DNA of 64,000 bases from Pseudomonas oryzihabitans (GTDB lineage Bacteria > Pseudomonadota > Gammaproteobacteria > Pseudomonadales > Pseudomonadaceae). Every line of letters starts with the position of its first letter. The first letter of the stretch is position 1. The stretch is taken from the NCBI RefSeq assembly GCF_014522265.1, contig NZ_CP017024.1, positions 1,392,001-1,456,000 of the forward strand, given 5' to 3'. The notes below the pieces were generated by a model. The model was given only the letters and a program-made list of their open reading frames with translations, was not told the DNA's origin and made no database searches. The position numbers were made by a program, and so were the translations under genes. Positions 43,353 to 54,447 of this stretch are shown piece after piece.

Positions 43353-44555
43353 CTAGGCGGGCTGGGAAACGGGGGTCACGTCGTGCAACCCGGCGGAGAG
43401 ATCGCAGAGGCCACCGAAGACCGAACCCAGGATGCCGGCCACTTCGAAGCGGATGCAGTTGTCCCGCCAGTGATAGCAGTGGCGGGTATGGTCGGGACCT
43501 TCGTGCAGGGCCAGGGTCAGGGTGTACTTGCCCGGGGCGAGGCGCATGGGAAATTCGTAGCGCAGCACCCGCGTTTCGCCCGCGGCCAGCACCAGGGGTA
43601 CGCCGAGCAGGAAGCTGTTGGTGCCATAGATGTCCTGGCCGAAGCGGTCACGGATCATCATGCCCAGGGTGGCGTCGGGCAGGTGCTCGCGCGCGCTGAC
43701 GCGGACGTCCAGATGGGCGACGTCACCGCAGGCCAGGGTATCGCTGCCGGAACCCACGCCGCGCAGCACGGCGGATTCGATACGGGCTTCGCCGGTGCCG
43801 TAGCCGCTCTCCTCGGCTTCCACTTCCAGCTCTTCGCGGTCGGCGCCGAGCAGCTGGTTGTAGCGATTGACCGCCGCCTCGGGGGTGTCGTCGGCGACCA
43901 CACGGCCTTCGCTCAGGACGATGCAGCGATCGCAAAGCATCTTCATGGCGTTGAGGTCGTGGGAGATGAAGATGATGGAGCCGCCGGAGGCGCGGAAGGC
44001 CTTGATGCGCCTCATGCACTTCTGCTGGAAGTGGCCGTCGCCCACCGACAGGGCTTCATCGACCAGGAAGATGTCCGGATCGGCATGGATGGCGATGGAA
44101 AAGGCCAGGCGCATGACCATGCCGGAGGAATAGGTGCGGATGGGCTCGTCGATGAAGCGACCCAGCTCGGAGAACTCGATGATGGCGGCGCGCTTGGCTT
44201 CGATCTCTTCGCGGTTCATGCCCAGCAGCAGGCCGTTGCCGAGGATGTTCTGCACCCCGGTGAGATTGCCGTCGAAGCCGGTGCCCAGTTCGAGCAGGCC
44301 GGTGACGCGCCCCTTGATGTCGATCTCGCCGCCGTCGGGCAGCAGCACGCCGTTGAGGATCTTGAGCAGGGTGGACTTGCCGGCGCCGTTGCGGCCGAGG
44401 ATGCCCAGGGTCTCGCCGCTGCGGACCTCGAAGCTGATGTCTTCCAGCGCCACATGGCGGGTGTGGTAGCTGCGGCGGAAGAGGATTTCCTTCAGGCGCA
44501 GCGCCGGGCGGCTATAGAGCTTGAATTCCTTGCGTACATGGGAAACGCGGAGCAT
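43353..44555 (-). CDS. wzt: O-polysaccharide ABC transporter ATPase with C-terminal glycan-binding domain
   Basis: 400 residues. ATPase domain 1-235: Walker A GRNGAGKST, signature TYSSGMVMRLAFSIA, Walker B DIFLVDEAL, switch His in FISHDLNAM. The remaining ~160 residues form the extra beta-sandwich found in Wzt proteins that recognise the modified non-reducing end of the finished chain (TLGMMIRDRFGQDIYGTN, MRLAPGKYTLTLALHEG). Such Wzt proteins act only with a chain-capping enzyme, which supports that role for the downstream methyltransferase. Pairs with the permease encoded 12 bases upstream. Confidence 0.9.
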   Translation of the reverse strand: MLRVSHVRKEFKLYSRPALRLKEILFRRSYHTRHVALEDISFEVRSGETLGILGRNGAGKSTLLKILNGVLLPDGGEIDIKGRVTGLLELGTGFDGNLTGVQNILGNGLLLGMNREEIEAKRAAIIEFSELGRFIDEPIRTYSSGMVMRLAFSIAIHADPDIFLVDEALSVGDGHFQQKCMRRIKAFRASGGSIIFISHDLNAMKMLCDRCIVLSEGRVVADDTPEAAVNRYNQLLGADREELEVEAEESGYGTGEARIESAVLRGVGSGSDTLACGDVAHLDVRVSAREHLPDATLGMMIRDRFGQDIYGTNSFLLGVPLVLAAGETRVLRYEFPMRLAPGKYTLTLALHEGPDHTRHCYHWRDNCIRFEVAGILGSVFGGLCDLSAGLHDVTPVSQPA

Positions 44556-44567
44556 GACGAAGGCCTG

Positions 44568-45347
44568 CTAGATGAAGTCGCGGATGTCGCGTTCGAGCTT
44601 GCGACCCAGAACGATGCCCAGGCCCAGCAGCACGGCGCCCGCCAGGATCAGGACGCCGATCGCCAGCAGATCCGGCCGGCTCGCCTGGATCAGGGCGGCG
44701 CGGTAGGCCTCGACGATGTAATAGAAGGGGTTGGCGGCGAACCAGGGGTGCCAGCGCTCGGGCATGATGGTGATGACATAGACCACCGGGGTCAGCCAGA
44801 ACCAGAGTTGCATGACCACGCCGACGATCTGGCCGATGTCGCGCAGAAAGACGCTGAGGATGGCGAAGATCAGCCCGAGGGCATAGGCCAGCAGCTGCTG
44901 GCAGAGAAAGATCACCGGCCACCAGAGCACGGTGGACGGGAAATGGAAGCCGATGATCGCCAGGAAGGCGACGAAGAAGCCCATGGAGATGGCATAGAGC
45001 ACCGTCTCGCTGAGCAGGATGTACAGCGGCAGCGACCAGAGCGACAGCCGGACCTTGCCCAGCAGGTGGGCCTTCTCGTGGAACACCTGGGTGATGCGGG
45101 TCAGGGTGTTGGAGAAGCAGTTCCAGGCGAGCAGCCCGGTGACCAGGTAGACGCTGTAGCTGTACTGGCCGAGGGACTGCATCCCCATGGCATCCAGGCG
45201 CATGCCCATGATGTTGGAGAACACCAGGGTAAAGATGAGGATGTTGACCAGCGGCAGGATGAAGGTCCAGGCCGCGCCGAGTACCGACGCGGAATGGCGA
45301 TCGATCAGATCCTGCCGAGTGAAGTTGAGGATCAGCGAGTAGTTCAT
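44568..45347 (-). CDS. wzm: O-polysaccharide ABC transporter permease
   Basis: 259 residues, ABC-2 family, six membrane helices. Conserved start LTRQDLIDRHSASVLGAAWT, cytoplasmic coupling region and TPVVYVITIMPERWHPWFAA near the C-terminus match Wzm/RfbA. With Wzt it moves undecaprenyl-linked O-polysaccharide to the periplasm for WaaL ligation. The next gene follows after 12 bases, and rmd lies 9 bases upstream. Confidence 0.9.
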   Translation of the reverse strand: MNYSLILNFTRQDLIDRHSASVLGAAWTFILPLVNILIFTLVFSNIMGMRLDAMGMQSLGQYSYSVYLVTGLLAWNCFSNTLTRITQVFHEKAHLLGKVRLSLWSLPLYILLSETVLYAISMGFFVAFLAIIGFHFPSTVLWWPVIFLCQQLLAYALGLIFAILSVFLRDIGQIVGVVMQLWFWLTPVVYVITIMPERWHPWFAANPFYYIVEAYRAALIQASRPDLLAIGVLILAGAVLLGLGIVLGRKLERDIRDFI

Positions 45348-45356
45348 GGGCAGAGA

Positions 45357-47352
<1,996 letters not shown>

Positions 47353-47531
47353 TCACACAAAAAAGACCGGCGATGCTACCACAGATATATGGCTGGAAGC
47401 GTGCGGTGCTCGGCAGGGCCTGGCATCCGGAAGGCCGATGCCAGGCGGTTGTCTGGGCCGACGAATGCACGGGAAGGGCGCGCCGTGGGGTTTAGAATGT
47501 CTCCGCTCAGATACAGGTAGGTCCTCCTGAC

Positions 47532-48866
47532 ATGCGCGAAATCACCAGCCGTTCGGCACCCTACAGCAGCATCGTCTATCTCGAATCCATCTTTCCCGAT
47601 GGTTCCGCCTTCCGCGGCTCGGGCAGCGTGGTCGGCGACAACGACGTGCTCACCGCCAATCATATGGTCTACAACGCCGCGCATGGCGGTTCCGCCGTCC
47701 AGGTCATGGTCGCGCCCGGCGCCTTCGTCAATGACGCGACAGGTGCCTGGTCCGCACCGCTGGGTACCTACCTGGCAGACAACTGGTCGAGCAGGGTCGG
47801 CAACTGGGACGCCAATGGCGATGGCCTGGTCTCTCCCGCGGAGGCGCAGAACGACCTGACGCTGCTGGGTTTCAACGTCAACCTGAGCGCGGTTACCGGC
47901 ACCCTCACGCCCACACTGAGCGGCGCCACCTCCTTCGCCGGCACCGTGCTCGGCTATCCGGGTCGGGGCACGGGCCTCATGGAGGACACCGGCACGGCGA
48001 CCCACTACGACGGCGTCGCCGCCTATCAATTCTCCACCGGACTGGGCAGTGGCGCCTCGGGCGGGCCGCTGCTGGACAGCAGTGGCCACCTGCTCGGCGT
48101 GCTGTCTTCGGGCAATACCAGCGACACCCTGTCGACCTACGCCAGCCTGGGCGATGCCGGCAACTGGAAGTGGTACCTGAATGCCAGCATCGACAACGGC
48201 AGCGGGGCCGCTGCCGGCTCGCGACCGGTGGGCCTGGGCGTCAACAGCGGCAGCAAGGACGGCGAGTTCTTCTTCCAGGATCGCCTGTCGCTGGATGGCG
48301 ATCATCGCGGCAGTCTCTATGGCTATGGTGGTGGCGATGTGCTGCGGCTGGAAAACGCGGCGAGCGCCTACAAGTGGCAGGCCGCCGGCAACGTGGTCAG
48401 CCTGACCAGCAACAGCGGCGACCTCGCGCTCAACCTGCACGACATCAACCTGCTCAACTTCAGCGATCGCAACCTCTATGTCCTGACCGCCGATCAGGCG
48501 CAGATCGCCCGCCTCTACAACGCGGCCTTCCACCGGGTACCGGACTACTCAGGCCTCGACTATTGGATGTACGACCACGCCAAGGGCACGACCAGCCAGA
48601 CCATTGCCCAGTCCTTCACCGCCTCGAGCGAGTTCAAGGGGCTGTTCTCCGCGGCGGACGATCGCTCCTATGTCACCCAGCTGTATGCCAACGTGCTCGG
48701 CCGTACCGGCGAGACCGCCGGGATCGACTACTGGCTGCATGACCTGGGCACCGGGCTGGGCCGCGCCAATGTGTTGCAGTCCTTTTCCGATTCGACGGAA
48801 AACCAGGCGCTGACCAGCGGTGCCAATGGCTTCATCCTGCTGGTGGGTCAGAACGAGTGGGCCTAG
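47532..48866 (+). CDS. Trypsin-like serine protease with C-terminal DUF4214
   Basis: 444 residues, no Sec signal. Catalytic triad of the S1 fold: His44 in VLTANHMVY, Asp108 in QNDLTLLGF and Ser176 in GSGASGGPLL. A calcium-loop-like DANGDGLVSPAEA (93-105) lies between His and Asp, as in EF-hand or dockerin loops. The C-terminal part (325-440) contains DUF4214 units (LYNAAFHRVPDYSGLDYWMY, LYANVLGRTGETAGIDYWLH). Lack of a Sec signal plus DUF4214 suggests the type I route used by its relatives, although no RTX repeats are present. Divergent from gmd. Confidence 0.82.
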   Translation: MREITSRSAPYSSIVYLESIFPDGSAFRGSGSVVGDNDVLTANHMVYNAAHGGSAVQVMVAPGAFVNDATGAWSAPLGTYLADNWSSRVGNWDANGDGLVSPAEAQNDLTLLGFNVNLSAVTGTLTPTLSGATSFAGTVLGYPGRGTGLMEDTGTATHYDGVAAYQFSTGLGSGASGGPLLDSSGHLLGVLSSGNTSDTLSTYASLGDAGNWKWYLNASIDNGSGAAAGSRPVGLGVNSGSKDGEFFFQDRLSLDGDHRGSLYGYGGGDVLRLENAASAYKWQAAGNVVSLTSNSGDLALNLHDINLLNFSDRNLYVLTADQAQIARLYNAAFHRVPDYSGLDYWMYDHAKGTTSQTIAQSFTASSEFKGLFSAADDRSYVTQLYANVLGRTGETAGIDYWLHDLGTGLGRANVLQSFSDSTENQALTSGANGFILLVGQNEWA

Positions 48867-48930
48867 CCTGAATCTCCGGCGGTTGGGCTTCGACGAAGAG
48901 GCCGTCTCAACCCAGCCTGCAACGGCACTT

Positions 48931-48957
48931 AGGTTGGGCTGAGCGCAGCGAAGCTCA
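48931..48957. repeat. REP-like palindromic element, copy 2 (inverted)
   Basis: AGGTTGGGCTGAGCGCAGCG followed by AAGCTCAA matches the reverse complement of the element at 37094-37127 with few differences. A related GGTTGGGCTTCG half lies at 48881-48892, in the same 222-base gap. Confidence 0.6.
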
Positions 48958-49088
48958 AGGGGGTCAGGTCGCAGCTCCCGTCGAGTGGCTTCGACGAGGG
49001 GAAACGAAAGCCGCCCCGTCCCTGCAATCTTTCTGCAACACTCTGCCCGTTAGGCTCCGTCTCCCTTGTCATCAGACGGACCTGCGCC

Positions 49089-51752
49089 ATGCCCACGACC
49101 CGTGAAACGATCAGCGCCTATTACCAGAGCATTCTCGGCCGCACTCCGGATGCTGCGGGACTCGATTACTGGACGGCGCAGGTCGACCAGGGCACTGCCA
49201 GTCTCGCGCAGGTAGCCACGGGTTTTTCGCTCTCGACCGAAGCGGCCTCCAGCAGGGTGCCTGTCGTCGCCCTCTACCTGAGCAGCTTTGGACGGTTGCC
49301 GGATACCGAAGGGCTGCAGTACTGGACCCAGGCACTGCAGAACGGCACACCTCTGGAAGCCATCCAGCAGGCGTTTCTGCAATCGCCGGAGTTCGCCACG
49401 ATGGCCGCGGGCTCGGCAACGGCCTTTCTGACCGCCGCCTACGAGAATGCCCTGGGGCGGCCCGCCGATGCGGACGGTCTGCAGTTCTGGACCCAGCAAC
49501 TGGCGGCCGGCACCAGTCGGGCAGCGGTGCTGGCAGCGCTTGCGGATTCGCCGGAAGGTCAGCCCCATGCGCTGGCCAAGGCGCAACTGAGTCTTGCCTA
49601 TCAGGGGGTCAGTGGCCAGTCGCCGAGCCTGACCGAGTTGAACGACCTCCTGGCGCAACAGGGACAGCAGTCATTGACCGAACTGGTCACCCGCACGACC
49701 GAGCGCCTGATCGACAATGCCGCACCCGCCCCTGCGCCTGCCGAGCCACAGCCAGCCATCTTCACCTTCACGCCGGAGGCAGGCACCCAGGCCGGCGCGT
49801 CGGATGCGTCCGGGGTCATCCGCTGGGGCCAGTACCTCATCGTCGGCGATGACGAGGGCAATGTGCTCAGGGTTTACGATCAGCACGGTGGCCAGGCGCT
49901 CGACGCATTTGACTACGGCAGTGTGCTGGGCCTGAGCGACGAACTGGATTTCGAGGCCATGACCTTTACCGGCAGCCTCGGTACGGAGGGAACCCTGTAT
50001 CTCACCGGCTCGCACAGCAACAGCAAGAGCGGCAAGGAGGCGCCGGGACGCGAAGCCATCCTGGCCGTGAAGCTGACCACCGACGCCCAGGGCAAACCGG
50101 TGTTCGATACCACTGGCATCCAGACCTACAAAGGCCTGGTCGCGGCGCTCGATGCCTGGGATGCCAGTGGCAGCAGTGGCAAAGCGGCGGGCTACTACGG
50201 CCTGAAGGTCTCCTCCGCTGCCGGCATCGCGCCCGAGCACGTCAACGGCTTTTCCATCGAAGGCCTGACCACCTCTCCTGACGACAGCCAGCTCTGGCTG
50301 GGTTTTCGCGCGCCGCAGCTGGATACCGGATCGCGCGACAAGGCGCTGCTGATTGCCGTGACCAACTATCAGGCCGTGCTGGCCGACAACAGCCTCTCGC
50401 CTACCTTCGAGGCCATGGAGCTCAATCTCGGCGGGCGGGGTATCCGCTCCATCGACCGGGCCCTGGATGGCAGTGGCTACCTGATTCTGGCCGGTCCTGC
50501 CGGCAGCGCCTCCGCCGCGGTCACCCACGATTTCCGCCTGTTCACCTGGAGTGGTGATCCCGCTACCGCGCCCATCGAACTCGACAACAACCTGGATGCG
50601 CTGCTGGCCGCCACCGGGGGCAGTTTCGAGTCCATCGCCTCCCCCACCAGCGTCAGGCCGGGTACCGAGATCCTGCTGCTGCAGGACAATGGCGATACGC
50701 TCTGGCAGGGGCAGACGCAGGTATCCAAGGACCTCGACCCGGCGCAGCAGCACTTCCAAGGCAACCTGGTCACCCTGGGTACAGCGGCCGTGGACCTTGC
50801 CGCTCCCCTCCTGGTGGCCAGCAGCCCAGCGGTCGATGCGCGGGATGTCCCCACCGGCAGCCGCATCAGTCTGACGTTCGATGAAGGCATCGCGCTGGGC
50901 AGCGGCAGCCTCCAGCTGGTGGACCAGGCCGGCACCGTGGTTCAGGTGTTCAAGGCGGGAGATCCGGGCGTCGCGGTCGACTTCAACGTCCTCAATCTGA
51001 CGCCGACGGACAGGCTGCAGGCGAGCAGCGGCTACCACCTGGAGCTACAACCGGGCGCGCTCGTCGACCATGCGGGCAATGCCGTGGCCGCTCTGGACAT
51101 CAGCTTCGCGACTGCCGCCAGGCCTCACTACAACCTGTTGATCACCGAGGTCAATTCCAACGCCAAGGGCGGAGATTTCTTCGAGCTGTACAACTACGGC
51201 TCTACCAGCATAGATCTCAGCGGCTGGCGCATGACCGACGAAGCCGGTCAGTTCTCCTCCGCGATCACGCTCGACGGCAATAGCGTTCTCGCCGCCGGTG
51301 CGACGCTGGTGGTCGCCGATGTGGCTGCGGCGAACCTGAGCGCCTTCAAGACGGCGTGGGGCTTGAGCGGTGCTACCCCAGTGGTCAGCGTCGACGGGCC
51401 CGGTCTCGGCAAGGAGGATGCCGTGGTGCTGTTCGACAAGCTGGGCAACGTCGCGGCGGCCTTCAACTATGACCTGACCGCCGTACTTGCCAGTGATGGA
51501 ACCCTGATCACGACGGCCTCCGCTGGTAGCGGTGCAACGTTCAAGGACGGTCAGCACGCAGGTGCGGCCTACGGTGTCGGCGCTGGTGCCTCGGCCGTCT
51601 GGGATGGTCTGTCGACGACCCAACCCACCTATGTCGGCGCAGCGCTCGGCAGGGATGGGGCCTTCGCCCAAGCCGGCGATGCCGCCGCCATCGGCTCACC
51701 GGGCATCGTGCTGATCGGGCAGGAGCCGCTTTCGACCGGCGTGGCAGGTTAG
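49089..51752 (+). CDS. Large multidomain protein: DUF4214, DUF3616-like, Ig-like and lamin-tail domains
   Basis: 887 residues, no Sec signal. Three DUF4214 units at the N-terminus (YYQSILGRTPDAAGLDYWTA, LYLSSFGRLPDTEGLQYWTQ, AYENALGRPADADGLQFWTQ). A DUF3616/beta-propeller-like domain about 230-545 (IVGDDEGNVLRVYD, DELDFEAMTF, FSIEGLTTSPDDSQLWLGF). An SbsA-type Ig-like domain about 570-680 (PLLVASSPAVDARDVPTGSR). A lamin-tail domain about 690-810 (LLITEVNSNAKGGDFFELYN, IDLSGWRMTDEAG). Lamin-tail and Ig-like domains are common in secreted nucleases, phosphatases and adhesins. No catalytic motif is certain. Here DUF4214 is at the N-terminus rather than the C-terminus. Confidence 0.8.
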   Translation: MPTTRETISAYYQSILGRTPDAAGLDYWTAQVDQGTASLAQVATGFSLSTEAASSRVPVVALYLSSFGRLPDTEGLQYWTQALQNGTPLEAIQQAFLQSPEFATMAAGSATAFLTAAYENALGRPADADGLQFWTQQLAAGTSRAAVLAALADSPEGQPHALAKAQLSLAYQGVSGQSPSLTELNDLLAQQGQQSLTELVTRTTERLIDNAAPAPAPAEPQPAIFTFTPEAGTQAGASDASGVIRWGQYLIVGDDEGNVLRVYDQHGGQALDAFDYGSVLGLSDELDFEAMTFTGSLGTEGTLYLTGSHSNSKSGKEAPGREAILAVKLTTDAQGKPVFDTTGIQTYKGLVAALDAWDASGSSGKAAGYYGLKVSSAAGIAPEHVNGFSIEGLTTSPDDSQLWLGFRAPQLDTGSRDKALLIAVTNYQAVLADNSLSPTFEAMELNLGGRGIRSIDRALDGSGYLILAGPAGSASAAVTHDFRLFTWSGDPATAPIELDNNLDALLAATGGSFESIASPTSVRPGTEILLLQDNGDTLWQGQTQVSKDLDPAQQHFQGNLVTLGTAAVDLAAPLLVASSPAVDARDVPTGSRISLTFDEGIALGSGSLQLVDQAGTVVQVFKAGDPGVAVDFNVLNLTPTDRLQASSGYHLELQPGALVDHAGNAVAALDISFATAARPHYNLLITEVNSNAKGGDFFELYNYGSTSIDLSGWRMTDEAGQFSSAITLDGNSVLAAGATLVVADVAAANLSAFKTAWGLSGATPVVSVDGPGLGKEDAVVLFDKLGNVAAAFNYDLTAVLASDGTLITTASAGSGATFKDGQHAGAAYGVGAGASAVWDGLSTTQPTYVGAALGRDGAFAQAGDAAAIGSPGIVLIGQEPLSTGVAG

Positions 51753-51777
51753 GCGGCAGAAAGCGGAGTGCATTCGC

Positions 51778-52227
51778 CTAGGTCGAACGACGCCGATCGA
51801 TCTTCCGATTCAGGATGATCGACGTCTGGGTCTGCTTGACCCCTTCGAGGTTGCCGATGCGGTCGAGCAGTTCGTCGAGTTTTTCGTGGGTGGTGCAGCG
51901 CAGGAAGGCCAGGTAGTCGAACTGGCCGCTGACCGAGGAGACTTCCTCGACCTCGACCATCTTTTCCAGGGCGCGGATGACGCCGGCGGTGCTGCGCGGC
52001 AGGACGCTGATGGCGCAGTAGGCGCGCACGGCGGCCTGTTCCAGTTCGGAGCCCAGGCGCAGGCCGTAGCCCTGGATGATGCCATCGCGCTCCAGGCGCG
52101 CCAGGCGGGTGACCACGGTGGTGCGCGCCAGGCCCAGCTGGCGGGCCAGGGTGGCGTTGGAGGCGCGGGCGTTCTGCTGCAGCAGGTGGATGAGCTGCCA
52201 GTCGGTCGGATCGAGTTTGGTGAACAT
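51778..52227 (-). CDS. Lrp/AsnC-family transcriptional regulator
   Basis: 149 residues from ATG 52227; the longer frame is not coding. N-terminal winged helix-turn-helix (LDPTDWQLIHLLQQNARASN, LARQLGLARTTVVTRLARLE), then an AsnC ligand-binding domain (VSSVSGQFDYLAFLRCTTHE). Lies 61 bases downstream of hglS on the same strand, so it probably controls hglS or related lysine catabolism genes. Confidence 0.9.
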   Translation of the reverse strand: MFTKLDPTDWQLIHLLQQNARASNATLARQLGLARTTVVTRLARLERDGIIQGYGLRLGSELEQAAVRAYCAISVLPRSTAGVIRALEKMVEVEEVSSVSGQFDYLAFLRCTTHEKLDELLDRIGNLEGVKQTQTSIILNRKIDRRRST

Positions 52228-52288
52228 CGTGGCTGCCTGCCGGGGGCGGGCGTCGGGGCCGGGGGCCGCCGACGCGGGAGCCGCCATT

Positions 52289-53620
52289 CTAGGCGGGGCG
52301 GCCGAGGGCAGCCAGGGCGGTGTCCAGAGATTCCTGCTGCTGGCGTTCGTACAGCGCCATCTCGTCGAGCACCGGCGCACCCAGGGCGGCTTCGAAGGCG
52401 GCGCGATTGCCGCCGCTCTGGTACTCCTGCTGGCTGCCGGCCCCCAGGTTGGACTGGAAGATGCCCGCGGCGCTGACGGGCAGGAAGTCTTCGTAGGTGA
52501 TGGGATCGGCGAGGAGCTGGCCGGCGGCGATCAGGGCCTCGGGATCGCGGCTATCGCTAGCCGCTTGGCTGCCGGCCACGGCGCGATAGCGGAACCAGGC
52601 CAGGCCCTGGCGGCGCAGCTCGTCCCAGTTGTCGGGCAGCGCCTGGAACACCTCGGCCAAGACCGTTGCGTAGTCACTGCCGGCCACCTTGCTGCGCTGG
52701 CGGACCTCCTGCAGCAGTTCATCGTAGCGCTGGCGACCGGCCGGGGTGAGGGCGATGCCGCGCTGCTCGATCTCGCCGAAGCGCGCCGTGTGCGAACCCT
52801 GGACCTCGCCCTGGAACAGGATGGGTTCTTCCAGCGCCTTGAAGCTGGTCTGGCGCAGCAGGATGGGGCACTGGCGGCGGGGCGGGCCTTCGATGGTTTC
52901 CTTGGGTGCGATGCCACGGGCGGGCATCCGCGCCTGGACGGCGTCGATGTCGAGGGTTCGCGGGGTCAGGTGGTTGATGTGCGGGCCCTTGAAACAGACC
53001 ACGTCGGCGATCAGTCGATGGGCGTCGTGCAGGCGCTGATAGAGGCTGGCGTCGACATTGGCCTCGCGGTGCCAGCGAAAGGTCTCCAGGGCTTCCTGGA
53101 CGAAGGCATCGGCTTCGGCATCCGTGAGCCCGCCCTGGGCCTCGGCGCGCTCGATCAGCTCCAGCGCGCCCGGGGTGAAAATACGGCGCTCGTTCAGGAC
53201 CCTTTCGGCCAGCTGGCGCAGCTCGGCGTCTTCGATCAGCTCCAGACGCAGCAGCGAGGTGAAGACGCGAAACGGATTGATCTGCAGGGCGGCCGGCTCG
53301 ACCGGACGGAAGGCGGTGGAATGCACTGGCACCCCGGCCACGCTGAGGTCGTAGTAGCCGACCGGCCGCATGCCCATCACGGCGAACAGACGACGCAGGG
53401 TGGCCAGTTCGGCCGCGGTGCCGACGCGGATGGCACCGTGGCGCTCCAGGTCCAGGCGCTCCGCGGAGTCTCCGGCGAAGCCCGGTTGTCCGGCGTTCAC
53501 CTCGGCGACCAGTTCCAGCAGGGTGCCGTACTGGGGCACCTCCTGGCGGTACATCGCCGACATGGCCTGGGAAAAGCGGGTGCGGATCAGATCCGGGGAA
53601 AGCAGCGACGCGGCGGTCAT
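52289..53620 (-). CDS. hglS: 2-oxoadipate dioxygenase/decarboxylase (HglS, DUF1338)
   Basis: 443 residues, usual length. Vicinal-oxygen-chelate-like enzyme that uses Fe(II) to convert 2-oxoadipate to D-2-hydroxyglutarate in D-lysine catabolism of pseudomonads. Signature stretches: QEVPQYGTLLELVAEVN, GHGAIR-type LERHGAIRVGT (His61), GPHINHLTPR (His214 and His217) and FGEIEQRG (Glu285). The spacing of His61, His217 and Glu285 equals that I recall for the iron ligands of the P. putida enzyme. Followed by an Lrp-type regulator. Confidence 0.85.
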   Translation of the reverse strand: MTAASLLSPDLIRTRFSQAMSAMYRQEVPQYGTLLELVAEVNAGQPGFAGDSAERLDLERHGAIRVGTAAELATLRRLFAVMGMRPVGYYDLSVAGVPVHSTAFRPVEPAALQINPFRVFTSLLRLELIEDAELRQLAERVLNERRIFTPGALELIERAEAQGGLTDAEADAFVQEALETFRWHREANVDASLYQRLHDAHRLIADVVCFKGPHINHLTPRTLDIDAVQARMPARGIAPKETIEGPPRRQCPILLRQTSFKALEEPILFQGEVQGSHTARFGEIEQRGIALTPAGRQRYDELLQEVRQRSKVAGSDYATVLAEVFQALPDNWDELRRQGLAWFRYRAVAGSQAASDSRDPEALIAAGQLLADPITYEDFLPVSAAGIFQSNLGAGSQQEYQSGGNRAAFEAALGAPVLDEMALYERQQQESLDTALAALGRPA

Positions 53621-53728
53621 GGGAGCGGCTCCTGGCTCAGGCTAGAAGCCGATTTCGACATGCCCGCGCGGGCTGCTCAAGCGATCTTTGCTCATTGGAT
53701 CATTCCCCGGGGGAATGGGCGGACTGCC

Positions 53729-53977
53729 CTAGTGATCCTTGTGCTGGGTCTTGGGCTTCTTCACATGATCGGCGCCGGTATTGTTGCCCGAACCGCCGCT
53801 GGAGCCATTGTCGGCCGCGCCGACGCCGGTGCTGGGCGCTTTCTCCATGCCATGGGTGCTGGTGGGATCGGGCCGCGCGGGGGTGGCCGGGGGATTGGTC
53901 GGGCTGGTCTGGGCCAGGGCGGCGCCGGACAGGCCGAGGCCCAGGATCAGGGCGGGAAGCAGGGGAAGCGTGCGCAT
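53729..53977 (-). CDS. Small secreted Pro/Ser/Gly-rich protein
   Basis: 82 residues. Sec signal 1-22 (LPALILGLGLSGAALA-QT). The mature part is low complexity: Pro/Thr first, then Gly/Ser/Asn, ending in a Lys/His-rich KKPKTQHKDH. An AGGAG-type ribosome site precedes the ATG. Similar in design to the next small gene. Function unknown. Confidence 0.6.
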   Translation of the reverse strand: MRTLPLLPALILGLGLSGAALAQTSPTNPPATPARPDPTSTHGMEKAPSTGVGAADNGSSGGSGNNTGADHVKKPKTQHKDH

Positions 53978-54047
53978 GGGAGGACTCCTCTGGACGGATT
54001 CACTCCCCTTTAGGCACCTCCCGCGCAGGGAGGTGCCGCACCGCGGA

Positions 54048-54248
54048 TCAGCTACCGCTGGTGCTGGTCTTGTGGACCTTCTTGTGCGCCACCTTCTTGT
54101 GGTGGGTGGTGGCCTGCTTGCCGGTCTTGGCCGGGCTGCTGCTGGTCGCGGCAGGCGGCGTAGCCGGATCGGCGGGCGCCGTCTGGGCGAAGGCGGCAGA
54201 GGTGGCCAGCAGGCCGGCGAGGGTCAGGCAGAGGGTGGTGCTTTTCAT
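54048..54248 (-). CDS. Small secreted Ala/Lys/His-rich protein
   Basis: 66 residues from ATG 54248 with GGAGTG upstream. Sec signal 1-22 (ending SAAFA-QT), then Ala/Pro-rich and strongly basic His/Lys-rich sequence (KTGKQATTHHKKVAHKKVHK). Same-strand neighbour of another small secreted protein with a QT-x-P mature start, so the two are probably distant paralogues. Basic, His-rich periplasmic peptides may bind metals, acid or polyanions. No known family. Confidence 0.6.
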   Translation of the reverse strand: MKSTTLCLTLAGLLATSAAFAQTAPADPATPPAATSSSPAKTGKQATTHHKKVAHKKVHKTSTSGS

Positions 54249-54447
54249 GGAAGTCACTCCTTCGGTGGCTGATTGCAGGTTCAGTTAGCCGCCTTTCGCC
54301 CGGCAAATCCGTGTCCTCGTCCACAGCCGGGGCCATTGGTAACAAGATATTTCAATCGACTGCCAAGGCGTTAACAGTCTGACGACCTCTTCGCCAGGGT
54401 CCCGGCTTGGGCATAATGCCGGGACGCCCCCCTGATCGTAGCCGCGC

